This document shows, piece after piece, positions 62,663 through 64,000 of a DNA stretch of 64,000 nt. The translations under genes and the position numbers were made by a program. Source of the DNA: JBBSDP01 sp963754335 (GTDB taxonomy: Bacteria > Planctomycetota > Phycisphaerae > Tepidisphaerales > Tepidisphaeraceae); assembly GCA_963754335.1 (NCBI GenBank), contig CAVWFQ010000010.1, forward strand, positions 496,001 to 560,000, read 5' to 3'. Each line of letters opens with the position of its first letter. The first letter of the stretch is position 1. The notes under the pieces are model-generated. The model ran no database searches, was not told the origin of the DNA, and saw only the letters and a program-made list of their open reading frames with translations.

Positions 62663-63322
62663 ATGAAACGCTTCAAAGCATTCGCGGCAATAGCGGCGGT
62701 TTTTTCTCTCGGACGCATTCTGCTCGGCGGGCCGCCTCCGGCCCATGATGTGGTGAAGGATCCGACGACCGCACCGCCAGCCGCATCAAAGGACAATACG
62801 CCTGTGAGCCCACTCGATTTCACCGTCAAGACGATCGACGGCAAAGAACAGAAACTCGCCGACTTCAAGGGCAAGGTGGTCATGATGGTGAACGTCGCCA
62901 GCAAGTGCGGCTTCACCAAGCAGTACAAAGGGCTCGAATCGATCTATCAGAAATACAGCGATAAGGGATTCGTCATCATCGGCTTCCCGGCCAACAATTT
63001 CGGTCATCAGGAGCCAGGGACGGACGCGGAAATCAAGGAATTCTGCTCCGCCACGTATGACGTGAAATTCCCGATGATGTCGAAGATCAGTGTCAAAGGA
63101 GATGATAAAGCGCCGCTTTATCAATACCTCACCAGCGATCAGACCAACGGCGACTTCGGCGGGGAAATCGGCTGGAACTTCACCAAGTTCCTGATCGACC
63201 GCAACGGCAACGTCATCGCCCGTTATTCCAGCCAGACCACGCCGGAGAGCGCGGCTGTGAGTGAAGAAATCGAAAAGGCGCTCGCCGCGAAACCCGCCGA
63301 AGCGAAGGCGGATACGAAATAG
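62663..63322 (+). CDS. Secreted glutathione peroxidase
   Basis: A 219-residue protein with an N-terminal signal sequence (FAAIAAVFSLGRILLGG) and a GPx domain with the tetrad Cys82 (NVASKCGFT), Gln116 (FGHQEPG), Trp171/Asn172 (IGWNFTKFLID). It uses Cys, not Sec. Bacterial periplasmic GPx enzymes reduce hydroperoxides, most using thioredoxin-type donors. GGAGG precedes the ATG. Normal length with a polar C-terminal tail. Downstream of ThuA, 40 bases apart, perhaps co-transcribed. Confidence 0.93.
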   Translation: MKRFKAFAAIAAVFSLGRILLGGPPPAHDVVKDPTTAPPAASKDNTPVSPLDFTVKTIDGKEQKLADFKGKVVMMVNVASKCGFTKQYKGLESIYQKYSDKGFVIIGFPANNFGHQEPGTDAEIKEFCSATYDVKFPMMSKISVKGDDKAPLYQYLTSDQTNGDFGGEIGWNFTKFLIDRNGNVIARYSSQTTPESAAVSEEIEKALAAKPAEAKADTK

Positions 63323-63435
63323 AGTAAAAGACAACCAGTTCGAAAATAAATCCGGTCGCGCGATAGCATGTCTGTCGCGCGACCCTTTTCTGCGCGGATG
63401 CTTCGTTGAAACAAAGGCGTCTCTTGGTGAATCCG

Positions 63436-63638
63436 ATGAAATGCGATCAATGCAAAAAACAGCGACCGTCCACCTGACCGAGATTAAATCCGGCATCAAA
63501 ACCGAACGACACCTTTGCGTAGAGTGCGCCGCCACTTCTGCAGGATTGGCACAGAACGAGCAGGTTCCCATCAGTGACCTTCTGACAAAGTTTGTGCAGG
63601 AGCAAATGAGGAATAACCCGAAACAACCGCCGGAATGA
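63436..63638 (+). CDS. McsA-like small zinc-finger protein, one frame break
   Basis: An ATG at 63436 gives MKCDQCKK; one missing A in the A-run at about 63454-63459 restores TATVHLTEIKSGIKTERHLC and VECAATSAGLAQNEQV. This matches the N-terminal zinc-binding region of McsA/UvrB-motif-type proteins (two CxxC pairs, TVHLTE). About 67 residues and no UvrB/UvrC motif after it, so truncated relative to McsA. Alone it would be a small zinc-ribbon protein. Confidence 0.7.
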
Positions 63639-63672
63639 ACTATTTGGATTGGGTCATTCGCAGGAAACGAGG

Positions 63673-64000
63673 ATGCAACCAACTTTTGAGGACAAACTCG
63701 CAGCCGCCGTTTTTGCAACCGCCCTCGATCTCGGATTCGTCCGGCGCGAAGACGCGGTTGGTTGGGCCGACCGTCGAATCGATGGGATGGAATCCGCGCC
63801 ACCGTGGTTGATCGAATTATCGGTGTCGCAGTTTCGAAATCTGGGAGAGCTCACGGGTGGGCTAAGGGCAGTGGGTAAGGGCGTCGATCCGGTCGCGGCT
63901 TGTCGGTTGACCTTCGGGTTGATTCCCAACACGCTGGATTTGTCGTTGGATCAGGCGGAGGCGCTTGCCAAGTTGCTCTACAACATCGCGGGTTTAAGCA
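63673..64000 (+). CDS. Partial hypothetical protein
   Basis: From the ATG at 63673 (preceded by CGAGG) the frame is open to the window end, 109 codons: MQPTFEDKLAAAVFATALDL, GWADRRIDGMESAPPWLIEL, and later LIPNTLDLSLDQAEALAKLL. It looks like a small soluble helical protein; I do not recognise a family, and the 3' end is missing. Confidence 0.6.
   Translation, partial: MQPTFEDKLAAAVFATALDLGFVRREDAVGWADRRIDGMESAPPWLIELSVSQFRNLGELTGGLRAVGKGVDPVAACRLTFGLIPNTLDLSLDQAEALAKLLYNIAGLS

Overview
The window looks like chromosomal DNA from a Planctomycetes bacterium, most likely class Phycisphaerae (Tepidisphaerales-like). The basis is: high GC; a small membrane protein ending in a CPVCGYDLR...CPECG zinc ribbon (5823-6209); a run of DUF4159, ExbB, ExbD and giant TPR genes; a DUF58/BatA/VWA operon; many secreted beta-propeller, ThuA and PQQ proteins; and numerous long inverted-repeat intergenic elements. 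No rRNA, convincing tRNA, CRISPR or prophage was found. The taxonomic call is inference from gene content.

Layout. 1-3.2 kb: partial HTH protein, two hypotheticals and a REP-associated tyrosine transposase (RAYT) with 14-bp inverted repeats. 3.2-11.6 kb: DoxX-like protein, ThuA protein, remnant of an APC permease, zinc-ribbon protein, SGNH hydrolase, spermidine-synthase-like membrane protein, enolase-superfamily dehydratase. 11.9-27.6 kb (minus strand): a giant TPR protein, two further TPR proteins, ExbB/TolQ, two ExbD, a TonB-like one-TM protein and a DUF4159 membrane protein, probably one envelope machine. 27.7-33.8 kb: a 2017-residue secreted protein. 34.1-37.1 kb (minus strand): a bufferin-type RiPP locus, with a six-Cys precursor (BufA-like), DUF692 MNIO enzyme (BufB), DUF2063 partner (BufC) and DoxX protein (BufD-like). 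37.4-50.5 kb: GH63-like glycosidase, secreted beta-propeller proteins, a PQQ-like propeller, small membrane proteins and a TPR/lectin-like protein. 50.7-61.7 kb (plus strand): DUF58, BatA/VWA, VWA, a giant coiled-coil protein and a squalene-cyclase-like repeat protein. 61.7-64 kb: second ThuA protein, glutathione peroxidase, McsA-like zinc-finger protein and a partial hypothetical gene.

The buf locus is the clearest candidate for an exciting system: a short secreted Cys-rich peptide modified by an iron-dependent oxidative enzyme, known in other bacteria to buffer copper. The ExbB/ExbD/TPR locus is the main candidate for an undescribed machine: a proton-driven motor linked to a 2.6k-residue TPR protein carrying a repeated beta-module with the signature ETGPHTGIF.

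Two global features matter when reading the annotation. First, about eighteen long genes are interrupted by single-base frame breaks, nearly all in short mononucleotide runs. This is most simply explained by uncorrected sequencing indels, so those genes are given here as one continuous entry each with the break position. Second, gene borders are peppered with unrelated families of composite inverted repeats (arms 11-32 bp).
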